From Mycobacterium gordonae (GTDB lineage Bacteria > Actinomycetota > Actinomycetes > Mycobacteriales > Mycobacteriaceae), in contig NZ_CP070973.1 in assembly GCF_017086405.1 (NCBI RefSeq), positions 2,822,739 to 2,886,738 of the forward strand: a stretch of DNA of 64,000 nucleotides, in the 5' to 3' direction. The notes beneath the pieces were generated by a model. It worked only from the letters and a program-made list of their open reading frames with translations. It was not told the DNA's origin and did not search any database. The translations under genes and the position numbers were made by a program. Below, in pieces: positions 32,244 to 39,195 of the stretch; position 1 is the stretch's first letter, and every line of letters starts with the position of its first letter.

Positions 32244-33266
32244 ATGCGCTGGGCAGGTCAAGCGGTGGCGGTCAACGGCACACCTGTCGATGACGGGGCA
32301 CTACCCGGCCTGCAGCGGTTAGGTCTGGTCAAGAGCGTACGGGTGCCGCAATTCGAGGGCGTGACGTTTCATGAGGTGTTGTGCAAGTCGGCGCTGAACA
32401 AGGTGCCCAATGCGGCCGCCCTGCCCTTCCGGTACACGGTCAACGGCTATCGTGGCTGCTCACACGCCTGTCGTTACTGCTTTGCCCGGCCCACCCACGA
32501 ATACCTCGACTTCGATACCGGTACCGACTTCGACACCCAGATCGTGGTCAAGACCAACGTTGCCGAGGTGCTACGGCAGGAGCTCAAGCGGCCGTCATGG
32601 CAGCGTGACACCGTCGCACTCGGCACCAACACCGACCCATACCAGCGCGCCGAGGGCCGCTACGCGCTGATGCCCGGCATCATCAGCGCCCTCGCCGATT
32701 CCGGCACACCGATGTCCATCCTCACCAAAGGCACCCTGCTGCGCCGCGACCTGACACTGATAGCCCACGCGGCCCGACAGGTTCCGCTGTCGGTGGCGAT
32801 CTCCCTGGCGGTCGGCGATCCGGCGCTGCATCGCGACGTCGAGCCGGGAACGCCCACACCGCAGGCTCGATTGGCGCTCATCACGGCCATCCGTGAAGCC
32901 GGCCTCGGCTGCCATGTCATGGTCGCGCCGGTGCTGCCGCACCTGACCGATTCGAGGGAGCACTTGGACGGGTTGCTCGGGCAGATCGCCGCGGCCGGGG
33001 CGACGAGCGTCACGGTCTTCGGACTGCACCTGCGCGGCGCCACCCGCGGCTGGTTCATGGCCTGGCTCGCCCGTGCCCACCCCGAGCTGACCAGTCGGTA
33101 CCGCGACCTCTATCGCCGTGGCGCGTATCTGCCACCGAGCTACCGCGACATGCTGCGCGAACGCGCCAGACCGCTGATCGCCAAGTATCGGCTGGGGACT
33201 GACCCTCGACCGTCCGAGCCGCCGTCCACCCCGGCGGCTACCCCGGCGCAACCGACGCTGTTCTAA
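32244..33266 (+). CDS. Radical SAM protein, SplB-like, SOS-controlled
   Basis: 340 residues from the ATG at 32244 (MRWAGQAVAVNG), matching Rv2578c in length. The frame is open far upstream through the repeat, but that extension is not credible. The iron-sulphur ligands are in GCSHACRYC (C72, C76, C79), followed by the radical-SAM core (about 65-260) with LGTNTDPYQ, ILTKGTLLRRD and VMVAPVLPHLTDS. It resembles spore photoproduct lyase-like proteins, which repair UV lesions in DNA; the substrate here is unproven. The perfect SOS box directly upstream supports a DNA-damage role. It is convergent with the phosphatase gene, with a four-base overlap. Confidence 0.92.
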   Translation: MRWAGQAVAVNGTPVDDGALPGLQRLGLVKSVRVPQFEGVTFHEVLCKSALNKVPNAAALPFRYTVNGYRGCSHACRYCFARPTHEYLDFDTGTDFDTQIVVKTNVAEVLRQELKRPSWQRDTVALGTNTDPYQRAEGRYALMPGIISALADSGTPMSILTKGTLLRRDLTLIAHAARQVPLSVAISLAVGDPALHRDVEPGTPTPQARLALITAIREAGLGCHVMVAPVLPHLTDSREHLDGLLGQIAAAGATSVTVFGLHLRGATRGWFMAWLARAHPELTSRYRDLYRRGAYLPPSYRDMLRERARPLIAKYRLGTDPRPSEPPSTPAATPAQPTLF

Positions 33267-34837
33267 TCCCCACGCGGCTTGGTCAACGTGAATTGATCTG
33301 CCGCGGTGACCTCGCCGAACGGATCGTTCACCACGTAATACGTCGCGTGGATCGATGTATTGCCTCCCGGTGCACCTGGGTCCACGTCGAATGACACGAA
33401 TCCGTACGGGTTGTCGCGATCACGAAAGGCCGACCAGGGGGCGTCCTCCATCACATAGATGGGCGGTTTGTGTCGAACCGCGGGATCGTACGGGCCGACG
33501 CCGGTGATCACCTGGCAGCGTGGTTCGGGGAACATCAAAGCGTTGGTTGGCACCGACGTCCCGCCGCCTCCGATGACGAGGTGAACCGTTCCCCGAGTGG
33601 TGTCGATGACGTCGCGACGTGTGTCGACGGGCAGCGGGGTCCGGGTGTCGTTACCGAGGGAGCCGCGCAACGGGTGCGACCGCTCGTAATGGTGCTCGTG
33701 TCCGCACAGCACCAGATCGACGCGGTACTGGTCGAACAGCGGCAGCCACTGCTCCCGGATGCCGAGGTCTGCGCCGTTCTTCTTGGCGGTGGATATCGCC
33801 GTCTGGTGCATGCAGATAACCAGCCAGTCGATACCCGGGTCGCGTCGCGCGTCGGCGAGTTCATGCTCCAGCCAACGCCGTTGCTCACCGCCGGAATAGC
33901 CATGTACGTACGAGTTGCCGGCGTCCTGCAGGGCTACATCGTCATTGTTGAGGCTGATGACCCGCACTGCACCGGCCGTGAATGAGTACCACAAGCCCCG
34001 CAACTGCGGGCTGGCGCCCGAATCGGGCACTTCGAAGTACGTCTGGTAGGCGCCGTAACCTATTGGCCCATTGCCTAATTCGTTCTCGTGATTGCCTGCT
34101 GCCGGCATCCAGGGCCGGTGACGTGCCGAACGACTGTTGTTGGTGAACCAGTTCGACCACGTGCGGATCCGATCCTGTGCCAAGTTGGCGTAGCACAGGT
34201 CGCCATTGACGAGGTTGAACAATGGCTCCAGGCGCTCGATGGCAGCCGGGATATCGCCTGCCGCAGGCGATCCGATGTGATCGCTGATGAAACGGCCGTC
34301 GACCGATCGGTCCAGCATCGGCGTGGATTGGTCGCCGAAGCTGGTGAAGCGCAGCGCCTTTCGGCCCAGCGGCGCGGTTCTGATGGTTCCGGGCTGGGGA
34401 TCGGTACCATCGTGCACCGCGGCGTAGATGTACTGGGTGTCGGGTGTCAGACCGGTCAGGCGGGCATGGTTGACGCGAACCTCCATGTTGGACTTCGCGT
34501 CTCGGTATGTGCGGGTGGTGGCCGCCACCGTGGTGCCGAAGCCAGAACTGGGTGTCCCCAGCAGGACTCGTGGATTGCGGACGGCGTCGACTGTATGCCA
34601 GGAGACCACCACGTCGGTGCCGGCGTTGCGGCCGAATTGCAGATGCAGACCACCGATGGGCGGCGCTCCGGTCCGCGCAGGCTGGTACCAGACGTCGGGT
34701 CCGGGACCGCGTGATCGCAGCAGTGCGGCCCCGCCCACCCCGATCCCCGCGCCGAGAACCCCGGCCGCGGCTCCGGTCGTGATCAGTGCGCGTCGGCTGA
34801 AGCCCGGCGGTTCGCCCTGTTCCGGATTGTCGCTCAT
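33263..34837 (-). CDS. Secreted purple acid phosphatase-type metallophosphoesterase
   Basis: 524 residues. The N-terminus has a twin-arginine signal (FSRRALITTGAAAGVLGAG, about 13-40), so it is probably exported folded by Tat. A fibronectin-like N-terminal domain precedes the two-metal phosphatase core, with motifs FTSFGDQSTP, VNGDLCYANLA, PAAGNHENE, LVICMHQ and LCGHEHHYERSHP. It resembles Rv2577. Such enzymes hydrolyse phosphomonoesters or diesters outside the cell. The stop overlaps the end of the radical-SAM gene. Confidence 0.93.
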   Translation of the reverse strand: MSDNPEQGEPPGFSRRALITTGAAAGVLGAGIGVGGAALLRSRGPGPDVWYQPARTGAPPIGGLHLQFGRNAGTDVVVSWHTVDAVRNPRVLLGTPSSGFGTTVAATTRTYRDAKSNMEVRVNHARLTGLTPDTQYIYAAVHDGTDPQPGTIRTAPLGRKALRFTSFGDQSTPMLDRSVDGRFISDHIGSPAAGDIPAAIERLEPLFNLVNGDLCYANLAQDRIRTWSNWFTNNSRSARHRPWMPAAGNHENELGNGPIGYGAYQTYFEVPDSGASPQLRGLWYSFTAGAVRVISLNNDDVALQDAGNSYVHGYSGGEQRRWLEHELADARRDPGIDWLVICMHQTAISTAKKNGADLGIREQWLPLFDQYRVDLVLCGHEHHYERSHPLRGSLGNDTRTPLPVDTRRDVIDTTRGTVHLVIGGGGTSVPTNALMFPEPRCQVITGVGPYDPAVRHKPPIYVMEDAPWSAFRDRDNPYGFVSFDVDPGAPGGNTSIHATYYVVNDPFGEVTAADQFTLTKPRGD

Positions 34838-34894
34838 GGGGAGTTTCTTACCGGACCTGGGTGAACGTCGGCAGAACTGCCCCTGGGCAGACCC

Positions 34895-35740
34895 CTAGTG
34901 CCGGTGCGGTTCCAGCAGCGCCGCCTGCCCGGTGGGCGACGGGTGCGCCGCCAGCCATTCGCGGGTCGCGGCATGCGAGCGCTCGATCAGTGTCGCCGCG
35001 TGTGAGAAGTCCGCTCCGGAGATGTTGACGGGGCAGAGGGGACGAATGACGCGCAGCTCACAGGCGGTCTCATAGCGGGCGATGTCGTCGGCCAGACGAT
35101 GGTTCAGGGCCAGGGTCATGGCGTGCAGCGCCATGTTGATCGCCGACTTGGGTGTCGCGGGCAGGTCGCAGGAGTAGCCCGTGGGCAATACCCACACCGG
35201 GTCGGCGCCAAGGGCAACCGCGTGCGATACCGGTGTGTTGTTCACCACCCCGCCGTCCATCAGATCGCGGCCGTTGACCTTGACGGGCGGAAAGATCCCC
35301 GGGATGGCGGCGCTGGCCGCGATCGCATCCACCGCGTCGCCCGACGACAGCAAGACGTCGGTGCCAGAGACCACGTCGGTTGCCACCACGTGCAACGGTA
35401 TGGGCGCATCCTCGAGTCGGGTGAACTGCAATTTCTCGGCGAGAATGCGTCGCAGGCCAGAGTTAGGAACCAGATGCGTGCGTCGTCCGAAGACGCCCAG
35501 CACACCCGAGAGCGGGTCAGCGGGAAACACCTGCTGCCGGGTCAGCGAGACCCATAGATCGGCCAGTCCGCGGATGCCGTCGGCGTCGGCCCGGGACGCG
35601 AGCCAGCCGCCGTTGACCGCGCCGACGGAGGTGCCCACGATCAGGTCCGGGGTGATTCCTTCGTCGGCCAGGGCGCGCAGCATTCCCACATGAATCGCTC
35701 CCAGACTGGCACCGCCGGACAACACAAAGGCTGTGGGCAC
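34895..35740 (-). CDS. Patatin-like phospholipase
   Basis: 281 residues, GTG start. The catalytic dyad is visible: serine in GTSVG (S38) and aspartate in DGGVVN (D162), with the oxyanion loop GGASLG at 9-14. No signal peptide is seen, so the protein is cytoplasmic or membrane-associated. Patatins hydrolyse acyl esters of lipids. No orthologue stands at this place in the M. tuberculosis map I recall. Confidence 0.9.
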   Translation of the reverse strand: MPTAFVLSGGASLGAIHVGMLRALADEGITPDLIVGTSVGAVNGGWLASRADADGIRGLADLWVSLTRQQVFPADPLSGVLGVFGRRTHLVPNSGLRRILAEKLQFTRLEDAPIPLHVVATDVVSGTDVLLSSGDAVDAIAASAAIPGIFPPVKVNGRDLMDGGVVNNTPVSHAVALGADPVWVLPTGYSCDLPATPKSAINMALHAMTLALNHRLADDIARYETACELRVIRPLCPVNISGADFSHAATLIERSHAATREWLAAHPSPTGQAALLEPHRH

Positions 35741-35789
35741 ATCTAGATGCTAGAGACGTTTACCCGAATTCGGCAGGTAACGAATCCGG

Positions 35790-35795
35790 TAGCGT
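35790..35795 (+). promoter_or_regulatory. Minus-10 element of a probable leaderless promoter
   Basis: TAGCGT fits the mycobacterial TANNNT minus-10 pattern and ends seven bases before the ATG at 35803, the spacing of leaderless transcripts. No ribosome site is present, which agrees. Confidence 0.6.
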
Positions 35796-35802
35796 TTCCG
35801 AT

Positions 35803-36240
35803 ATGACGAACGTGCACAGACTGGCAAGCGCGGTCGCCGCGGGCATCCTAGGCGCGGCCTTCGTGGCGGTGGTCCCGGCCGCGCACGCGGATCCCACCAG
35901 CCACCAGGTGACCTACACGATCACCACCACCGGCAACCTGACCGGCAACGTCCGTTACATGAACACCGATCCGCCGAGCCAGGCGGCATTCGACGCCAAC
36001 TCCTCGCAGTTCTTGACCAGTGTGCCGGCCACCTTCAGCGCCGATCAGCCGCTCGTGTACACCGCGACTCTCGCCAATCCCAACCAGTGGGCGTTTGTCA
36101 GCGCCAGCGGCGGTTGCCACTGGCCGGACTGCGGGTCAGGAAGTACGCCTGAGTTGCGCTGCGAGATTGCCGTAGACGGCCAGGTGGTGGACTCACGCAG
36201 CGCCACCACCGGGGTGACCTGCTCGACGCGGCCCTGGTAG
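35803..36240 (+). CDS. Small secreted protein (Rv2576c-like)
   Basis: 145 residues. A signal peptide is clear (basic start, hydrophobic core, cleavage after AHA near residue 29). The mature part is about 116 residues, with beta-strand-like HQVTYTITTTGNLTGNVRYMN and four cysteines that could form two disulphides. It resembles the MmpS-like secreted proteins; Rv2576c is the positional match. A leaderless promoter precedes it and a strong terminator follows. Confidence 0.85.
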   Translation: MTNVHRLASAVAAGILGAAFVAVVPAAHADPTSHQVTYTITTTGNLTGNVRYMNTDPPSQAAFDANSSQFLTSVPATFSADQPLVYTATLANPNQWAFVSASGGCHWPDCGSGSTPELRCEIAVDGQVVDSRSATTGVTCSTRPW

Positions 36241-36250
36241 CAGACAGACA

Positions 36251-36284
36251 AACGCCGGCGGAGGAAAGCGGTCCCGCCGGCGTT
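36251..36284. terminator. Bidirectional terminator between the secreted protein and peptide gene 1
   Basis: Perfect 11-base arms AACGCCGGCGG (36251-36261) and CCGCCGGCGTT (36274-36284) with a 12-base loop. T-rich sequence follows on the plus strand (GTCAGCTTGTTGTTATT) and TTTGTCTG on the minus strand. It would end both convergent transcripts. Confidence 0.8.
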
Positions 36285-36296
36285 GTCAGCTTGTTG

Positions 36297-36377
36297 TTAT
36301 TCCGCGGCGTCCCCGACGACGAAGCCGAACAGCGAGTAGGACGTCTCTTCGTCGAAGAACAGAACTTCGTGTGCCAT
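36297..36377 (-). CDS. 26-residue peptide, copy 1 of a paralogous pair (candidate RiPP precursor)
   Basis: A short frame from ATG at 36377 to TAA at 36297. The peptide begins MAHEVLFF and its core reads SYSLFGFVV, with an acidic end (GDAAE). Aligned without gaps to the peptide at 37274-37354 it is identical at M1, H3, E4, L6, F7, E11, Y14, L16, F19, V20 and V21. An AAAGG-type ribosome site lies about 11 bases upstream. The bidirectional terminator begins 13 bases after the stop, which supports a real transcript end. It follows the methyltransferase gene by 130 bases on the same strand. It has no cysteine and no signal peptide. I recognise no described family; precursor peptide, signal or regulatory microprotein are all possible. 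Confidence 0.7.
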   Translation of the reverse strand: MAHEVLFFDEETSYSLFGFVVGDAAE

Positions 36378-36507
36378 GGATGTTCGCACCTTTCGCTCGA
36401 ATGTGACTGAGCTTCAATGGTGCAACGCCGTCCGGGGTTTCCGGCAGCCTACGAACGGACCGAATTCGAGTCCACCGAACGACGTACGGGGCTATCCACT
36501 GATCAGG

Positions 36508-37185
36508 TCAACGGCGCACGGACGCGGCGAGCCATTCGGAGCAATCCGGGTTCTCGGTATCCAGTGTCAGCCCGACTTCGTCGAGCAGCGTGCGGAACGC
36601 GTCGACGCTGACCCGATGAGCCTCGAACGATTGGGTCAGGCTCTGGCCGCCATACTCAAGGGTGAACTCGCCGAGGACGACGTCGCCGTCGTTGCTCAAA
36701 ATGGTCATCGTCTGTCTCATGTCGCCGTCGCTGCGTTGATAGCTGCCGACCGGCCGCTGAGCGAACCAGTCCGGGGGTCGCCATTGGATGACGGCTTTGC
36801 CGGTCGGCTTGAGGTGGTGGGCAACGGTGGCGAGCAGGCCCCGGCGTCCGTCCGCACCCGGATAGTTGACCAGGCTGCTCGCCAGGAGGACGCAGTCGTA
36901 CTTCTCGGGTAGCCGTAGGTCCTCGATGCGCGCCTGAACAGTCTTGGCGCCACGCACGTGGGCAAGCATGTCGGCCGAGTCGTCGACGGCCGTTACCTGA
37001 AATCCACGGTCGGCCAAAGGATTAGAGATGCGTCCGGCTCCGGACCCGAGGTCCAGCACAGAGCTGCCGGGTTCGCACAGCGCCGTGATCCGGTCGAGTT
37101 CGTCGGTCACCGACACGCGCCGGTAGATCTCGACCAGGCTGCCGTCGCGCGTGATCGGGTTGGTGGGGGTGTTCTCAGTCGACAT
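36508..37185 (-). CDS. Class I SAM-dependent methyltransferase
   Basis: 225 residues from the ATG at 37185 (MSTENTPTNPITRDG); an upstream in-frame extension lacks support. The SAM-binding motif I is VLDLGSGAGRIS (near 48-59), followed by VTAVDDS (acidic motif II), the ARIEDLRLPEKYDCVLLASS segment (motifs III-IV) and a beta-rich C-terminal part. It is a small-molecule or peptide methyltransferase of unknown substrate. Two 26-residue peptide genes flank it on the same strand, 88 and 130 bases away, which suggests that the peptides are its substrates. It is absent from the M. tuberculosis order I know. Confidence 0.88.
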   Translation of the reverse strand: MSTENTPTNPITRDGSLVEIYRRVSVTDELDRITALCEPGSSVLDLGSGAGRISNPLADRGFQVTAVDDSADMLAHVRGAKTVQARIEDLRLPEKYDCVLLASSLVNYPGADGRRGLLATVAHHLKPTGKAVIQWRPPDWFAQRPVGSYQRSDGDMRQTMTILSNDGDVVLGEFTLEYGGQSLTQSFEAHRVSVDAFRTLLDEVGLTLDTENPDCSEWLAASVRR

Positions 37186-37273
37186 GACGGTTCCGAGCTT
37201 AGAGGGTTTCAGGTTTGCCGGCGAGCACCCGGACCGGCGGGGACGATCAAGTCCCACCGGCCGCGGGCCGTTC

Positions 37274-37354
37274 TCAGTCGGAAATCTCCTCGACGACGAA
37301 CGCGATCAACCCGTAGGTCGCCTCCGGGGCGGTGAACAGGGTTTCGTGAGACAT
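37274..37354 (-). CDS. 26-residue peptide, copy 2 of a paralogous pair (candidate RiPP precursor)
   Basis: A short frame from ATG at 37354 to TGA at 37274 behind a near-perfect AAGGAG ribosome site with seven-base spacing. The peptide begins MSHETLFTAPE, has a TYGLIAFVV core and an acidic end. It shares length and eleven positions with the peptide at 36297-36377: the MxHExLF start, E11, Y14, L16 and the FVV at 19-21. A promoter with an embedded palindrome lies 34-70 bases upstream. It is the first gene of the probable peptide-methyltransferase-peptide operon. Confidence 0.78.
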   Translation of the reverse strand: MSHETLFTAPEATYGLIAFVVEEISD

Positions 37355-37387
37355 GATCACTCTCCTTGGGGAATCGATAACTGCGAT

Positions 37388-37424
37388 TTATCATTACACA
37401 ATGACATAACACGTCAATGTGTAA
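37388..37424 (-). promoter_or_regulatory. Promoter of the peptide operon with a 31-bp palindromic operator
   Basis: On the minus strand TTGACG (37412-37417) and TGATAA (37388-37393) are separated by 18 bases and resemble minus-35 and minus-10 elements, 34 bases before the first peptide. The span 37394-37424 is an interrupted palindrome with outer arms TTACACA/TGTGTAA and inner arms TGAC/GTCA. It overlaps the core promoter, as expected for a repressor site of the TetR or GntR kind; the regulator is not identifiable nearby. Confidence 0.6.
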
Positions 37425-37437
37425 CGTTCAGTCTCGT

Positions 37438-37458
37438 TACACATCGGCGCGACGTGTA
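37438..37458. promoter_or_regulatory. Second palindrome sharing the TACAC half-site
   Basis: TACACATCG and CGACGTGTA are inverted copies matching at eight of nine bases, three bases apart. The TACAC/GTGTA ends are shared with the palindrome 14 bases away, suggesting two sites for one dimeric regulator. Confidence 0.5.
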
Positions 37459-37475
37459 TCCCACAGCCGGCCCCA

Positions 37476-37503
37476 CCTGTGTCCCCCGATCGGGGGACAC
37501 AGG
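37476..37503. promoter_or_regulatory. Perfect 28-bp palindrome
   Basis: CCTGTGTCCCCCGA is followed immediately by its exact reverse complement. There is no spacer and no U tract on either side, so an operator is as likely as a hairpin terminator. It lies between the peptide-operon promoter and the decayed aldolase gene. Confidence 0.6.
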
Positions 37504-37646
37504 CTAGGGATTGGTGATGACGACGACCTCCGCAGGCTCCGCGCCGACTGCCCTAAAGCCGGTGGCCGACGGACGCGTCGAAGTAGGCACTGTCGCCGCA
37601 GGTGAGGGTGACGGTGTCATAGTTTCCCGATCGAGGGAGCCGTTCG

Positions 37647-37974
37647 ATGTCCGACACGTTCACGCATTCGAAGGCCGAATTGATGCGGCACGCCAGCAAT
37701 GGCTGGACGCGGAGAGCACCGATTGGGAACTGACCACCCGCCAGAAGATTGCGCTCACGCGCCGCGCCCTGTTCGACGCCGGCCATGACTCCGGCCTGGC
37801 CGGCCAGATCACCGCACGCGGCGAGCGGGCGGCGCCTACTACGCCCAACGCCTGGGACTGGGCTTCGACGAGATCACCGCGGACGATCTGGTCCCGGTCG
37901 GGGACCCGCGGGCGCCGCTGCTTGCGCTGGGCGAGCGCGAGCGTGCGGAGTTACGGAACCTGCTGCCCGGATAG
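37647..37974 (+). pseudogene. Decayed class II aldolase/adducin gene remnant
   Basis: An ATG at 37647 has a good GAGGGAG site, but its frame stops after 28 codons. Continuing in the next frame gives QQWLDAESTDWELTTRQKI, ALFDAGHDSGLAGQITARGE, and after a further shift AYYAQRLGLGFDEITADDL. These are the N-terminal hallmarks of class II aldolase/adducin proteins. The text then departs from the family and stops at 37974, giving about 110 codons against some 250 expected. Both shifts look like single-base losses, the second a missing G near 37830. The 3' truncation indicates real decay. It points toward the P450 gene and ends six bases from that gene's stop. Confidence 0.7.
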
Positions 37975-37980
37975 CCGGCG

Positions 37981-39195
37981 TCAGCCCAGGATCACCGGCA
38001 CCTCCTCGAACCGGTTGAGCAGCGGAATCGGTTGCAAGCGAAGTTCTTCCGGTGAGACTGCCAGGCTCAGGCGGGGGAATCGGGTGATCAACTCGCCGAT
38101 CACGATCGCGGTCTCCAACCGGGCCAGATGCGAACCCAGGCAGAAGTGAGCGCCCTTGCTGAACGCGAGATGGTTGTTGGGGCTTCGGGTGATGTCGAAG
38201 CGGTCCGGGTCGGGGAACTGTGCGGGGTCGCGGTTGGCCGATGCCAGCAGCGTCGTCACCATCGACCCGCGGGGGATGGTGACCCCGTGCAGGGTGATGT
38301 CCTCGCCGGCGAATGTCGTTGCCTCGGTGCCGCCGACGGTGCCGGTAAAGCGCAGGATCTCCTCGACCGCACTGCCGATGAGATCGGGACGCTGCTGTAG
38401 CAGCCGTAGTTGGTCGGGGTGGGTGAGGAGCGCCGCAATGCCGTTGGAGATCACATTCGGAGTGGTCTGGTAGTCGCCGGTGATGAGCAGGAATACCATC
38501 GCGACGATTTCGTCGTCGGTCAGGCCGTCACCGTCAGCGCGGGCGTCGATGAGTCCAGAGATGATGTCCGGGCCCGGATCGGTCCGCCGTTGCTCGATCA
38601 ACGCGCGGAGGTAGGTGACGAAACCGTCCATCTGCTCACCGCCACCGGCCGCATCGTGGCTCAGCATCGCCGCGAACAACAACTCGATGAAGGTGTAGAA
38701 CGTGGCGCGTTGTTCGCTTGAGACGCCGACGATTTCACTGACCACCGTGCTGGGGACGGGTAGGGCGTAATCCCGGTGCAGGTCGATGCATTGACCGACC
38801 TCGAATCCGTCGAGGAACTCGCGGGCGACCGCACGGACCCGGGTACCCAGTCCTGCCACCGCCCGCGGCGTGAACGGTCGGCTCACCAGCTTGCGCAGTC
38901 GCAGGTGCGACGGGTCGTCCTGGTAGACCATGGTGTCGGTGGTCAGCAGTCGGATCGCCTCGGGGACCACCGAGACGTCGTCGGCGGCACCGTCGAGCAC
39001 CCGGCGGATTCGCGGATCGGTGACCAGGTCCTGACAATCCTGGTAGCGGGAGATGAAGTAGACATCCTGGTCGGGCGGGCGCAACGCCAGCCGGCCCCGG
39101 TAGACCGGTGCCTCGCGGCGCATCCACGCGTAGTAGGAATGCTGGTCGGCGTTGAAGCCGGCCGTGCCTACCGTGATCGGGTGCTCGAGCTTCAC
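37981..39195 (-). CDS. Cytochrome P450
   Basis: 404 residues from the GTG at 39195, which overlaps the metalloprotease stop (GTGA). The longer open frame upstream only reads through the protease gene in another frame. The haem-binding motif FSKGAHFCLG places the cysteine ligand at C352; the ExxR motif is in EEILR. The I-helix reads FLLITGDYQTTPN, so the usual AGxxTT acid is glutamine. It is a soluble class I bacterial P450 that needs ferredoxin partners not present here. Translational coupling to the protease is unusual, because no P450 stands between Rv2575 and Rv2576c in M. tuberculosis. It might act on the nearby peptides, but it is not in their operon. Confidence 0.93.
   Translation of the reverse strand: MKLEHPITVGTAGFNADQHSYYAWMRREAPVYRGRLALRPPDQDVYFISRYQDCQDLVTDPRIRRVLDGAADDVSVVPEAIRLLTTDTMVYQDDPSHLRLRKLVSRPFTPRAVAGLGTRVRAVAREFLDGFEVGQCIDLHRDYALPVPSTVVSEIVGVSSEQRATFYTFIELLFAAMLSHDAAGGGEQMDGFVTYLRALIEQRRTDPGPDIISGLIDARADGDGLTDDEIVAMVFLLITGDYQTTPNVISNGIAALLTHPDQLRLLQQRPDLIGSAVEEILRFTGTVGGTEATTFAGEDITLHGVTIPRGSMVTTLLASANRDPAQFPDPDRFDITRSPNNHLAFSKGAHFCLGSHLARLETAIVIGELITRFPRLSLAVSPEELRLQPIPLLNRFEEVPVILG

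Noticed and set aside
37647..37733. 28-residue plus-strand peptide with a good ribosome site, as a third small peptide
   Set aside because: It has no similarity to the twin peptides, and its DNA continues after a one-base shift into a recognisable class II aldolase N-terminus, so it is the broken start of that gene.
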